In this document: positions 27,701 to 34,690 of the stretch, piece after piece
How the letters are laid out: every line of letters starts with the position of its first letter
How positions within the stretch are numbered: the stretch's first letter is position 1
Origin: Deltaproteobacteria bacterium
Lineage (GTDB): Bacteria > Myxococcota_A > Polyangia > JAAYKL01
Reading direction: 5' to 3'
Length of the DNA: 48,975 nucleotides
NCBI GenBank assembly: GCA_016935665.1
Contig: JAFGQN010000146.1
Location: forward strand, 1 to 48,975
The notes under the pieces: model-generated
What the model was told of the DNA's origin: nothing
Seen by the model: only the letters and a program-made list of their open reading frames with translations
The model's database searches: none
Program-made: the position numbers and the translations under genes

Positions 27701-29714
27701 TTCTGGAACCGCAGTTGGCGCTCCAAAAGGCATCCATTGGGCCTGTCACCGCTGAGCATTGCGGATAGTATCGGTTCAACTCCAGACACATGTCTGGATA
27801 CTGGGACGCCTGTCCCGGAAAAAGGAAGGCAATTTCGTGTTCTTTGACCGGTGGAGTATTTCCGTAAAAGACGCCTTTTTGCGCCATGAGCGACCATTTT
27901 GCGGTATCTTTGTCTGCGGGCGTTTCAGTAAGTATTTGCAGCACCGTGGTGATTTTCGTTTTCAAGTCGACGCGCCCCTGGAAGGTGATTGCCAGTCTGT
28001 GAACGTCGGTTGCTTTGGCCAGATAATTTTGGCTCAGCACCAGTTCTCTGGCATTTTCCTGTTCGAATGAACCTTCGGCGATTCGACGTTGCAATTGGTG
28101 CAGGTTTTCCGTCAAATCTTTTCGGCTGTTGGCCGAAAAAAACAGCGCCAGTGTCTCATGCACAACTGTGGTGGATTCAGCGTTTTCAGATGCGCTCTCG
28201 TCGACCCGCATCGATGCCATTTTTGATGCATTGGACACGGGAAAATATGTTTTGCGGGATTCGATGTCGCGCAGTTTTTTAGTCACATCTTCTTTTCGAA
28301 ATTCTTCCAGTGTGATGTGATAATTCGCGCCGCCAAATCCGAAAGCACTGACACCGGCCCGGCGGGAGTGATCTTTTTGCAACCAGTCCTGTTTTTCGGT
28401 GTTGATATAAAAAGGTGATTCCTCAAGGGCAAGGGCAGGACTTACCTTTTGGCAATTGGCCGTGGGAGGCAATATTTTATATTGCAGAGCCTGTACCGTT
28501 TTCATGAATCCCGGCACCCCTGCCGCGGCTTTCAGATGCCCCACGTTGGATTTGGCCGAACCTACTGCGCAATAGCCCTTTTTGGTTGCGCCCAGTTTTT
28601 TGAAACACATATTCAATGCGTCGATTTCGCTTTTGTCCCCCACTTTTGTGGATGTGCCATGGGCTTCAATGAGCTCAATGGTGTGGGGATGAAACTGTGC
28701 CATCTCAAGGGCATCCTGAATGGCTTTGGCCTGCCACTTTGAATTGGGCGCGGCGATTGCTTTTCCCTTACCATCTGAATTCTGGCCGTATCCGGAAATG
28801 AGTGCCAGAATAGTGTCTTTGTCGCAAATGGCGTCGCTGAACCGCTTTAGAATAAAAACACCGCCACCTTCGCCGATAACGAATCCGTTGGCGCGTTCAT
28901 CGAATGGATATGAACCGTCTGGACTCAATGCATTGATGCCGGAAAAGTAAATGCGACCCAATTCCGCGTTCAACAAATCGGCTCCACCGCAAATTGCGAC
29001 ATCTGATTCGCCGGATTCCAAATGTTGGACGCCATCGATAATGGCCGCCAGTGTTGAAGCACATGCGGCGTCGATAGTGTAAGCGTGGCCGTGAAAATCA
29101 AAAACAGAATTAATCCGTGCCGCAATAATATTGGGCAGAACTCCCGGCGCTGTATCTTCAGAAATCATCACTGTGCCGTCGAGGAACCGTTTTTTCAAAT
29201 CCTGCAAAACATTCTGTCGTTTTTCGGTGTCGAGAGATTCGAAGTCGGGGTGTTTTTGCAGATGGTATTGAAACCGGTCAAAGTGCGTTCGTCGTTGAAA
29301 ATCATGGTGCAATTCGCCAATAAATGTCGAGCCCACAAATACCGAGACCTTTTCACGATTCCACAACTCCTGATTGACGTGAGATAATGCCTGTTCTGTT
29401 GACAGCACCATCACTTTCTGGTTGGAATCCATGTGCTGAGTAACAGTTGGCGGCAGTCTGAATCGGGCGCCATTAAACTCAAATGCCGGTGTACTTGAGC
29501 CCAGCTCTGTGTACGTTTTGTCAAACTTTTGAGTTTTACCGTACATCTCTGGACGAAAGTGAACCTCTTTGTCGAATCTGCCGTCCTTCGCTTTTTCAAT
29601 AGATACTTTTTTATTTAAAACGTTTTTCCAAAACTCTTCGGGATTTCGAGCATCGGGCAACAAACAGCCCATTGAAACCACTGCAATCTGCTCACTGAGT
29701 TTTCTTCCTGTCAT
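21720..29714 (-). CDS. Iterative type I polyketide/fatty-acid synthase: KS-AT-KS-ACP-ACP-KR-DH
   Basis: 2,664 residues. KS1 (1-470) has Cys218 (DAACAST), His352 (AHGTST) and His393 (VGHLKAAAG). AT (about 630-940) has the GHSAGE nucleophile Ser725 and HAFHS (His836), which fits malonyl-CoA. KS2 (about 995-1505) has Cys1248 (AACSST), His1396 in an unusual HETYTPARGG and His1436 (GMTGHTMG), so all three catalytic residues remain. Two carrier domains (about 1615-1695 and 1745-1825) are almost identical but have Thr1649 and Thr1781 in GIDT where Ser is expected. KR (about 1885-2350) has TGATGITA, Ser2254/2255 and Tyr2268 (TDYSAANAY). DH (about 2380-2664) keeps His2397 and the DxxxQ Asp2586 (MDSIHQ). 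No ER or TE domain is seen. The order and sequence resemble PUFA-synthase PfaA-like/Hgl-like iterative synthases. Product unknown. The gene is followed by the PPTase after 6 bp. Confidence 0.95.
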   Translation of the reverse strand: MTGRKLSEQIAVVSMGCLLPDARNPEEFWKNVLNKKVSIEKAKDGRFDKEVHFRPEMYGKTQKFDKTYTELGSSTPAFEFNGARFRLPPTVTQHMDSNQKVMVLSTEQALSHVNQELWNREKVSVFVGSTFIGELHHDFQRRTHFDRFQYHLQKHPDFESLDTEKRQNVLQDLKKRFLDGTVMISEDTAPGVLPNIIAARINSVFDFHGHAYTIDAACASTLAAIIDGVQHLESGESDVAICGGADLLNAELGRIYFSGINALSPDGSYPFDERANGFVIGEGGGVFILKRFSDAICDKDTILALISGYGQNSDGKGKAIAAPNSKWQAKAIQDALEMAQFHPHTIELIEAHGTSTKVGDKSEIDALNMCFKKLGATKKGYCAVGSAKSNVGHLKAAAGVPGFMKTVQALQYKILPPTANCQKVSPALALEESPFYINTEKQDWLQKDHSRRAGVSAFGFGGANYHITLEEFRKEDVTKKLRDIESRKTYFPVSNASKMASMRVDESASENAESTTVVHETLALFFSANSRKDLTENLHQLQRRIAEGSFEQENARELVLSQNYLAKATDVHRLAITFQGRVDLKTKITTVLQILTETPADKDTAKWSLMAQKGVFYGNTPPVKEHEIAFLFPGQASQYPDMCLELNRYYPQCSAVTGPMDAFWSANCGSRISDLISSKQRGEEETTALLKNTRNTHPALLYGSILCNDILRQHGVTASRMAGHSAGEISALLAGGYLDLENALKLMDYRSRRFVEMGPNQDDGTVDFGKMAAVKTTREKLDALLAQSQTNVVLANLNSPKQLIVSGFTSDMDAFLSFLDTQKVRYVVLNVSHAFHSPVVRPAAEQYQRDLSNVTFSQGKVPVFANQTCEFYSNDDAEIRDTLFKQITGPVNFMGSIEKMAAQGVRLFVEVGPNQVLTQLTRATLKGRDVSVIPTNPQKKSDLDGIQCCLGACFAAGVPVQYVPPLTMTSARPPKTMPQPSISKSVSQTMAPAIVYSGVSVGLPGSYKKSFRDDNFNQLFEGHNFIEALTVTDKSRLASLNVSKVEKTAQGPVFHLLNTIGDVIQLAGKMGQIDALRDYRIDEDEVSQMNQAILHAVAAGFEALRDARIPLIHHYTKTSSGGLLPDRWVIPKEMQRRTGVIFAHGFPMVETVLAEVTRHLNHKFAGAGKTKQMAFYHQLLPLIQDDKAKNVLTDWFIENQSTLQLAKTDEAIFRFNHQFINQISALANNRLAQYVQALGPNFQINAACSSTCTAVTLSQDMIASGRVDRMLILGADDATSELSLPYLGAGFLSTGAASCESDVRDAALPFDQRRNGMIMSAGAVAIVIERLDEVQKRGVRPVCELLGSHVFNTAGHHARLNVPMYADELKVFLDEMAQQYQLDLKALSSDLIYVSHETYTPARGGCSEAEAVSLRHVFGDDYRNVLVTNTKGMTGHTMGASIEDVVAARALESGRIPPVVNFKVPDPKLAGLKLSAGGPHECHFALRMAAGFGSQGNYILLRKFGDAVIDATAQNPLDAGNDKRIDDPERYFQWLRMVSGDENAALELEGRLLRIKDNRPGAIVNTTGIDVRQSPSRPSPLSQAPDTSESTRPQSPPLVTLQITDNASTPLSRNQLQEMVFSVVSDITGYAPEMLEADMEVENDLGIDTVKQATILSMIGEKLKVADEFEFQIAAYPTLASWIDLFAGLSGASVSQKTNAPSKAMGIASSDEAVQAQVAVINTFPVSNVPSASPVSMAAVNTSVRKRISQLVFETVSEITGYAPEMLEADMEVENDLGIDTVKQATILSTLSETLGIAEEIEFQIAAYPTLASWISLFEGFANEGAPSTSKDMPDAPEATNTGAPDLSTASAESQKPLLRHFIVREPASNIMEKSGEAPRQLTGNKLVVIGEAAEDFKKWTAVLSNRCSEVILADISSTALTNTLETLKRKTLDAAQDTTWLDISAMKPAQDISRQLECRFEFAKAAADFKPNAILSLGYRTALHGALTGFYQALSKEWDMPYWAVMTSESDCDITQRLVDTAIEVCAAQPEAAMLELYDEKLTFWKVVSSAEIASQQIVGGATQAGIPSWESSDVLLVTGATGITARTAVAFAKKYPCKIALMGRTVLCDENYLSNDWDEPNHALRKAEIYQRLKNELGRVRPVDVENAFLHALKQRELQQNIQILKDAGAEVMYLNCDVTHSHDVKSALDKVKNNWGDITGILHGAGVENSAMLDKKTKSEFLRVVTPKVVGAQNLLSHIALEKLKLWICFSSISGIFGNAAQTDYSAANAYLNFITLELQQQHPTLLARSIAWSGWAKTGMAWRNSYVRENAEKIGLHFILPSQGTSVAVSLMTQNDGPSVQVIHQGLGDMLDAKWRCQNSFPKPVVDRVEKTQSGHRFFKTLDVRHDEWLNQHRLLDTPLLPGVGYLEMMAEIHCWKYPFGNGICYNNLTFNDAFKLSCEKPRDIFIDVASAMDANDPFTPVPMKIYSEITGRLFSETREYCSADVSGLPEPAPSFESVWTEPGWTHSGDHFSVFAGIEQLPQNVIFGNLFHDFKREGADTTGLKYQWSDVALMRDYGFPMEQLTHPKYPLDKLIINFCLMDSIHQAGVVHTVIKTGKVHLPCGARKFAIYNKCDSPVRYKNYVRLVSQQTDRFVYDIFLLNDKNEICAIAYECEFRKIV
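24370..24840 (-). repeat. Tandemly duplicated carrier domain in the megasynthase
   Basis: Two carrier domains lie 132 residues apart. Their cores share more than 30 consecutive identical residues around the modification site (Thr codons ACG at 24768-24770 and 24372-24374), and the flanking AAYPTLASWI motif also recurs. The Pro/Ala/Ser-rich spacers differ. Identity in the cores suggests recent duplication or concerted evolution. Confidence 0.9.
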
Positions 29715-29761
29715 ATTTCTACCTGTTCAATCAGTCTCAAGTTGTGAATCTGATGGTAAAT

Positions 29762-31030
29762 CTACTTGCACATAAATCTGTCCGATGGGGTCAACAACCT
29801 GCCATTACAAATCAACTGTCGTAGCTTGTCACATGCTCTTTGAATGTCCTCGAACGCAACACACGCAGAAAAGCGAACACAGCGGTTGTATCGTTCGCCT
29901 CCAAACAATGCACCAGGCAGGTACAGTAACGGCTCTGTTCCGGCCATCGCCAGGGGTCTGAAATCGGTTTCGTCTTCAAATTCAAACGGAAGAACCGCCC
30001 ACAGATAAAACGTCCCTTGCGGAGGCATCACGGTGAAGCCACATTCGTTCAAAGCCTCGTACAGGGATTGGATGTTTTGGCGATAGTAGGAAATGTCCGT
30101 TACACAATCCACTGGAAGCCGCGCCAGAATGCGGTGTTGCAGCAGGGGCGCGTGTACAACACGCATGCGCATATTTAAAAAAAGTGCGTCCCTGAGGGCT
30201 GTGCGGGTCTCTTCGTCGGCAATGCCTGGATGTGTGGCAAAATAACCAATACGTTCTCCGGACAGACTCAGGGATTTGGACCATGAATTGACGCGGAACA
30301 ATCGCGGATGCAGGTTAATCAATGAAGGCACTTCGTCCTCCATAAAATGAATGGTGTCGTACACCGCGTCCTCAATGACATAAATATTTATGCCGTACTG
30401 TTTTTCTTTTTTTGCAATGATTTGCGCCAGACGTTTCAGCTCCGCTTCGCTGTAAATGGCGCCGGTTGGATTATTGGGAGAATTGATCCAAATCATTTTC
30501 GTGCGGGGCCGGATGGCGTTTTCAATGGCTTCAAAATCCAGCCGAAACGTCGAGTCCGTGTGAACAATAACTGGAATTCCACCATTGGTTTTTACGATGT
30601 TGACGTACTCCACAAAGTACGGCGCCATGATGATGACTTCGTTTTCATCGGGGGATTCGGCACAGGGACCCCCCACATCCAATACTGTTTTGGTAATGAC
30701 GTCCAGCGCGCCTGTGGCCCCCACTGTAATGCGCACATCTTTGGGAACGAAATGGGCGTCAAATCGCTGGTTCAGGTTCTTTGCGATTTTTTTACATAGA
30801 CCAAACGGATCTTCTTCGACCATATAACCGTGGCCGTTCCAGTGTTGATTTCTGATTTCCAACAGCACCTCATCCATGGCGTCGTAATACGCCAGTGGCG
30901 GTGGCAGGTTGGGATTGCCCACCGTCAGGTTAATGGGGCGTGTATTGGCATCGGCACTCTGACGAAATACGTCATATATGGAGACTGCCGCATTTTCTTT
31001 TGCGTTTGTCTTCTTATTTTTCGTATGCAT
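29762..31030 (-). CDS. Class I/II PLP-dependent aminotransferase
   Basis: 422 residues from ATG 31030; a longer frame from 31156 overlaps the ligase and is rejected. Fold-type I motifs are complete: INLTVGNPNLPPPL near the N-terminus, GATGALDVITKTVL (phosphate binding), NSPNNPTGAIYSE (about 183-195), IEDAVYD with Asp221 and SWSKSLSLSGERIGY with the PLP Lys252. The final Arg motif reads VRFSA. The overall pattern fits aspartate/alanine/aromatic aminotransferases. It lies 14 bp after the AMP ligase and 47 bp before the megasynthase, so it probably supplies or removes an amino group on a pathway intermediate; substrate is not deducible. Confidence 0.92.
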   Translation of the reverse strand: MHTKNKKTNAKENAAVSIYDVFRQSADANTRPINLTVGNPNLPPPLAYYDAMDEVLLEIRNQHWNGHGYMVEEDPFGLCKKIAKNLNQRFDAHFVPKDVRITVGATGALDVITKTVLDVGGPCAESPDENEVIIMAPYFVEYVNIVKTNGGIPVIVHTDSTFRLDFEAIENAIRPRTKMIWINSPNNPTGAIYSEAELKRLAQIIAKKEKQYGINIYVIEDAVYDTIHFMEDEVPSLINLHPRLFRVNSWSKSLSLSGERIGYFATHPGIADEETRTALRDALFLNMRMRVVHAPLLQHRILARLPVDCVTDISYYRQNIQSLYEALNECGFTVMPPQGTFYLWAVLPFEFEDETDFRPLAMAGTEPLLYLPGALFGGERYNRCVRFSACVAFEDIQRACDKLRQLICNGRLLTPSDRFMCK

Positions 31031-31044
31031 AATCGGTTCGGCTT

Positions 31045-32550
31045 TCACAGCGTGCGTAACTTTTTGCGATCCACTTTCCCCATATTGTTCAAAGGAAAAT
31101 CGTCCATCAAAACCACTTGTCTGGGGACCTGAAAGTTGATTAGGTGTTCGGCGCAATACTTGATAATGGCTCTTGGTTCCGGCGATTCACCCGAGACGGG
31201 AATGACAAATGCCTTGACCACTTCACCGTAAAGCGGGTCGGCGGCACTGACCACGGCGGATGTGTTCACCTGAGGGTGCCTGTTTAGTACGCTTTCCACT
31301 TCGAAAGGAGAGATTTTAATGCCAGCTATATTAATGATATCTTTAATACGTCCCGTCATGATTAACTGCCGGTTTGACGTCATTTTTCCCTTGTCGCCAG
31401 TGTGAAACCAGCCTCCGGCGAAGACGCGTGCGTTCTCTTCAGGCATATTTAAATACCCGCTTGTAACGCTTTTGCCGCGGACGACAATTTCGCCTTCCTG
31501 TTCCACCTCCAGAAGTAAACCGTCTTCGTCCATGATGGCCACTTCGATGAGTTCCGAATCCGGACAGGGACCCACGTCTCCGGTTTGCGCAGCGTCCTGA
31601 TGTACCCGCCAGACAATACCGCCGGTGGTTTCAATCAGACCATAACCTTCGTGCAACGGATTGCCGGTGATATTTTTCCATTCGTCCACCGTTTCCTTGT
31701 CGAGTTTGGCGGCGGCGCAAAATGCCATCTGAAGCTTTTTCAGGGACGCATGGAACGGTTTGAATTTCAGGAGTTGCTGGTAGTGGGAAGGCACGCCGTA
31801 AATATGGGTGATGCCGTAATTCTGTATTGCCTGTTCCACTTTCATAGGGTGGAATCCGCGCAGGATATAACATTCACTTTGGGTGCGAATGGTCCACGGA
31901 ATCAGAAAAATGCTTCCAAATCCATGAGAAAATGGAACAAAACTGATGTGTTTTGCTGTGGCATCGGAAGGGGTCCAGTACTTTTGTGCAATCCTGAAAA
32001 AGTTACTGTGATTGCCATAGGTGAGCGGCACCCCTTTGGGAAGGCTGGTTGTCCCGGATGTGAAATAAATGTAGCTGGTGGCATCGATGGGCCAGTCGAA
32101 TATTTGAAGTTCATCGGAATTGAATGATTCGGCAACACCCGATTCCGAGGGAGAGTCGTTTGGCAATTCCTCCTCGCGAATTACGATGGCGGTTCCGGTT
32201 TCCGCCGCTTCCAGTTGGGATTCTCGAAGATGCGTGACCATTGCTTTCGCGTCCGTCAGCATCAGATAGTAACTGAGTGATTTGGGTTGGGAGAGTGGAT
32301 CGAGAAGCGCAGATACTGCGCCCATGCATTGCGCGGCCATGTGCGTCAATATAAAGTTAATACCGTTATGTAAATGTATCGCGATACAATCGCCTTGCTT
32401 CACTCCGTGGCGTTTAAAAAAGCGAACCCATTTTTGCACATCGTGCTGGAGCTCCCGGTAGGTCAATGCTCTTGACGTTTCGAGCTCGGCAAAAACTGTT
32501 CGATCAAGAACCTCTGCGGAAACCGTATACAACGTGTCACAGTAATTCAT
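31045..32550 (-). CDS. Acyl/aryl-AMP ligase (ANL superfamily)
   Basis: 501 residues from ATG 32550, which has a consensus aggagg 8 bp upstream. All adenylation motifs are present: IYFTSGTTSLPKGVPLTY (P-loop-like), GYGLIETTGG (A5), FHTGDKGKM (A7), GRIKDIINIAGIKISPFEVESVL (A8) and the catalytic Lys region NNMGKVDRKKL (A10). The family activates carboxylic acids as acyl-AMP and passes them to CoA or a carrier protein. As the first gene of the operon it probably activates the starter or a side-chain acid. Acyl-CoA synthetase and ACP ligase activity cannot be told apart by sequence; the free ACP downstream is a possible acceptor. Confidence 0.92.
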   Translation of the reverse strand: MNYCDTLYTVSAEVLDRTVFAELETSRALTYRELQHDVQKWVRFFKRHGVKQGDCIAIHLHNGINFILTHMAAQCMGAVSALLDPLSQPKSLSYYLMLTDAKAMVTHLRESQLEAAETGTAIVIREEELPNDSPSESGVAESFNSDELQIFDWPIDATSYIYFTSGTTSLPKGVPLTYGNHSNFFRIAQKYWTPSDATAKHISFVPFSHGFGSIFLIPWTIRTQSECYILRGFHPMKVEQAIQNYGITHIYGVPSHYQQLLKFKPFHASLKKLQMAFCAAAKLDKETVDEWKNITGNPLHEGYGLIETTGGIVWRVHQDAAQTGDVGPCPDSELIEVAIMDEDGLLLEVEQEGEIVVRGKSVTSGYLNMPEENARVFAGGWFHTGDKGKMTSNRQLIMTGRIKDIINIAGIKISPFEVESVLNRHPQVNTSAVVSAADPLYGEVVKAFVIPVSGESPEPRAIIKYCAEHLINFQVPRQVVLMDDFPLNNMGKVDRKKLRTL

Positions 32551-32988
32551 CTTGCGCCTCCTGGCCCACATATCAACTAGAGAAGTATTAATACCTCGGG
32601 ATTAAAACAAATCCTTTGAGATGTAAATACCTAAGTCACGAATCCCCGTTAAAAACACTTATAATAGCCCAACTACATGAAAAAATTAACAAATTTGTTC
32701 CACATAACAAAATGGCAAGCTAATTTCAGCGAAACGCATGTGTGGGATTAATTGCACTTTATGTTCTTTTGTCGAGAATAACAGGGTCAGAAAAACTAAA
32801 ATGCAATGGAGTCTTCTCGGTCATGTTTCGGGTTTTCATCCTGCATGTTTCGGCACTGTGTCGCTCATGTGGCTGGAATCCGCGAGTCGCAGAAAAATGC
32901 GGGAGTTCCATTTTGTTTGAGCCGGTTCCTGTTGTTTATGACATATCATGGTAAGACTCAGGATCGCACGGACGTGCCAATAGTAAAG
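32551..32988. promoter_or_regulatory. 438-bp divergent intergenic region between the biosynthetic and ECF-sigma operons
   Basis: This gap must drive both the leftward biosynthetic operon and the rightward sigma operon. Leftward, a TATTAT -10-like hexamer (complement of 32661-32666) lies about 110 bp before the ligase ATG, with TTGTTA 20 bp upstream (complement of 32687-32692), a spacing too long to be convincing. The half near 32780-32990 is less AT-rich and is open in the sigma frame from 32806. No operator repeat is evident. Confidence 0.4.
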
Positions 32989-33546
32989 ATGAAACAGCGA
33001 TACTCGGAAAAACGTCCTTTGGGACATCTCTTTGCCGTTCAAAATTTGCCCGATGAAATCGATTTTGATTTCGAGAGGGTGTTCACCCGGTTTTCATCCT
33101 ATGTAGCATCTGTGGCGTTGCGCCTGCTTGGGGATGATACCGCTGTGGATGACGTGGTCCAGGACGTTTTTCTGGATTGCTATCGGCAATTCAATTGCCT
33201 CCAAAGTATGGAACACGCTCGTCGTTGGCTGGTTAAAGTAACTGTGCGCAAAGCCATTCGTCGAATTCGGCGTCAGAAATTGGCTCGATTTTTAAATTTG
33301 TCAGACCCTGGCATTCCCGAACCATCCGTACCGTTGGTTACAGCGGATGAGCGGGCACAACTGATCATGCTGTACGCTCTGCTTGAGCGGATACCGGTGA
33401 AAGAACGAATGGCCTGGTCCCTGAGATATCTGGAAGGGGCTGAGATTTCAGAGGTGGCATATGCCTGCGGGTGTTCCCTCGCCACCGCCAAGCGGCGGAT
33501 ACGCGCTGCCCAGCAAATGATTAAAGGAGAAGACCATGACGAATGA
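32989..33546 (+). CDS. ECF-type RNA polymerase sigma factor
   Basis: 185 residues from ATG 32989. The frame is open from 32806 with other starts at 32938 and GTG 32974; all upstream residues are non-conserved, and none has a strong ribosome site. Region 2 is clear (FSSYVASVALRLLGDDTAVDDVVQDVFLDCYRQF, HARRWLVKVTVRKAIRRIRR) and region 4 follows (LERIPVKERMAWSLRYLEGAEISEVAYACGCSLATAKRRIRAAQQMI), with the helix-turn-helix that reads the -35 element. The gene ends inside the start of the FecR-like gene, a common layout for sigma/anti-sigma pairs. Target genes are unknown; autoregulation is usual in the family. Confidence 0.88.
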   Translation: MKQRYSEKRPLGHLFAVQNLPDEIDFDFERVFTRFSSYVASVALRLLGDDTAVDDVVQDVFLDCYRQFNCLQSMEHARRWLVKVTVRKAIRRIRRQKLARFLNLSDPGIPEPSVPLVTADERAQLIMLYALLERIPVKERMAWSLRYLEGAEISEVAYACGCSLATAKRRIRAAQQMIKGEDHDE

Positions 33547-34690
33547 AATGCGCTCAGGGGATTGGCAGCGCCTTGCCCGGAAAATGGTCTATTCCTATAC
33601 GGAAGAAGAAAGCGCGGAGATGAAGGCGAGTGTGGTGTCGCGATATCGCACAGCCCAAAAACGGCGAAAAATGGTCGCTGTCGTTGGAGTGGCAATGCTA
33701 CTGGGCGCCATTTTAGGGCCGGTATTGTCTTCCAGAGTCGTTTCACAGCCTTCTGTGGCAGTGACCGGTGCGGAGGCCCCCTCAATGGGAGATGCGATAG
33801 ATGTCAGAACTTCTGTGCCAAAGATGGACTATTCTGCTATCGATACAAAAAAGCATTCGTCGCAGTCAGATGTTTCACCGAGGGCCATACCGTTGATTCC
33901 GGGAACGCGGTTTTCTGTGGAAGAGGAGACATCCGCCAGTACATACCGAATTTCAAGTGGGAGCGTGCGTTTCGAAACTGAGCCGACGGTCAATCGAAAG
34001 CTGGTGGTTCGGGTTGGTTCTTTAATGATTGAGGATATTGGGACCGTATTTACAGTGGAGACGCTCTCCGAAGACCACGTGCGAGTGTCGGTATCCGAGG
34101 GACGGGTAAAAGTCTCCTGGCCCAGTGGACGCGCGGAGCTTAAAGCGGGTTCGGATGGCACATTTCCAAGCGGAGCCGTTGAGGAAAACCGCGTGATTTC
34201 GGGTAAATCCGATACACGTGAACCCAGCCAGCCCATTGAAGACTGGCGCACTGCCGCCAGAGACGGGCGCAATCAATTGGCGCTGCAACTCATTGATGCA
34301 CAACCGAAAGTGGTTCAGAATCGAGTGGATGACTTGTTGCTGGCCGCCGACGTGATGCGGCTGACCCGGAATCCGGAGCGTGCTGCATCGTATTTGAGTC
34401 GTGTTGTGCGGCAGTTTCCTCAAAGCACCCGGAGAACTGCCGCTGCATTTACGCTGGGCAAGGTGTATTTGAACGAACTGGGCAATGCCGGCGCAGCTGC
34501 GTCAATGTTTGCAATTGCGGCCCAAAACAGCAGTCCACTGGCAGAGGAGGCCATGGCGCGGGAAGCTGAAGCATGGTATCGTGCGGGGAATTCAAAGAGG
34601 GCGAATCGTGCGGTGCAACGGTATCTCAATCAGTTTCCCAATGGGGCGAGAGCAGATTCGGTCAGGGCGTTTTATGATGACACCCCATAG
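33536..34690 (+). CDS. FecR-like anti-sigma factor with C-terminal TPR-like repeats
   Basis: 384 residues, starting 11 bp before the sigma stop, after aaaggagaagacc. Cytoplasmic head of about 40 residues, one transmembrane segment (about residues 45-65, MVAVVGVAMLLGAILGPVL), then a FecR-type domain of repeated beta strands (RISSGSVRFETEP, VVRVGSLMIEDIGTVFTVETL, VRVSVSEGRVKVSW). The last 130 residues are helical with TPR-like hairpins (DDLLLAADVMRLTRNPERAASYLSRVVRQFPQ, YRAGNSKRANRAVQRYLNQFPNGA). FecR proteins hold or activate ECF sigma factors in response to an outer-membrane signal. The 17-residue end of the gene overlaps the following gene. Confidence 0.87.
   Translation: MTNEMRSGDWQRLARKMVYSYTEEESAEMKASVVSRYRTAQKRRKMVAVVGVAMLLGAILGPVLSSRVVSQPSVAVTGAEAPSMGDAIDVRTSVPKMDYSAIDTKKHSSQSDVSPRAIPLIPGTRFSVEEETSASTYRISSGSVRFETEPTVNRKLVVRVGSLMIEDIGTVFTVETLSEDHVRVSVSEGRVKVSWPSGRAELKAGSDGTFPSGAVEENRVISGKSDTREPSQPIEDWRTAARDGRNQLALQLIDAQPKVVQNRVDDLLLAADVMRLTRNPERAASYLSRVVRQFPQSTRRTAAAFTLGKVYLNELGNAGAAASMFAIAAQNSSPLAEEAMAREAEAWYRAGNSKRANRAVQRYLNQFPNGARADSVRAFYDDTP

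Noticed and set aside
21720-29714. Complete PUFA (EPA/DHA) synthase locus
   Set aside because: No PfaB, PfaC or PfaD homologue is adjacent and the domain order (second KS before the carriers) differs, so only a PfaA/Hgl-like relationship is claimed.
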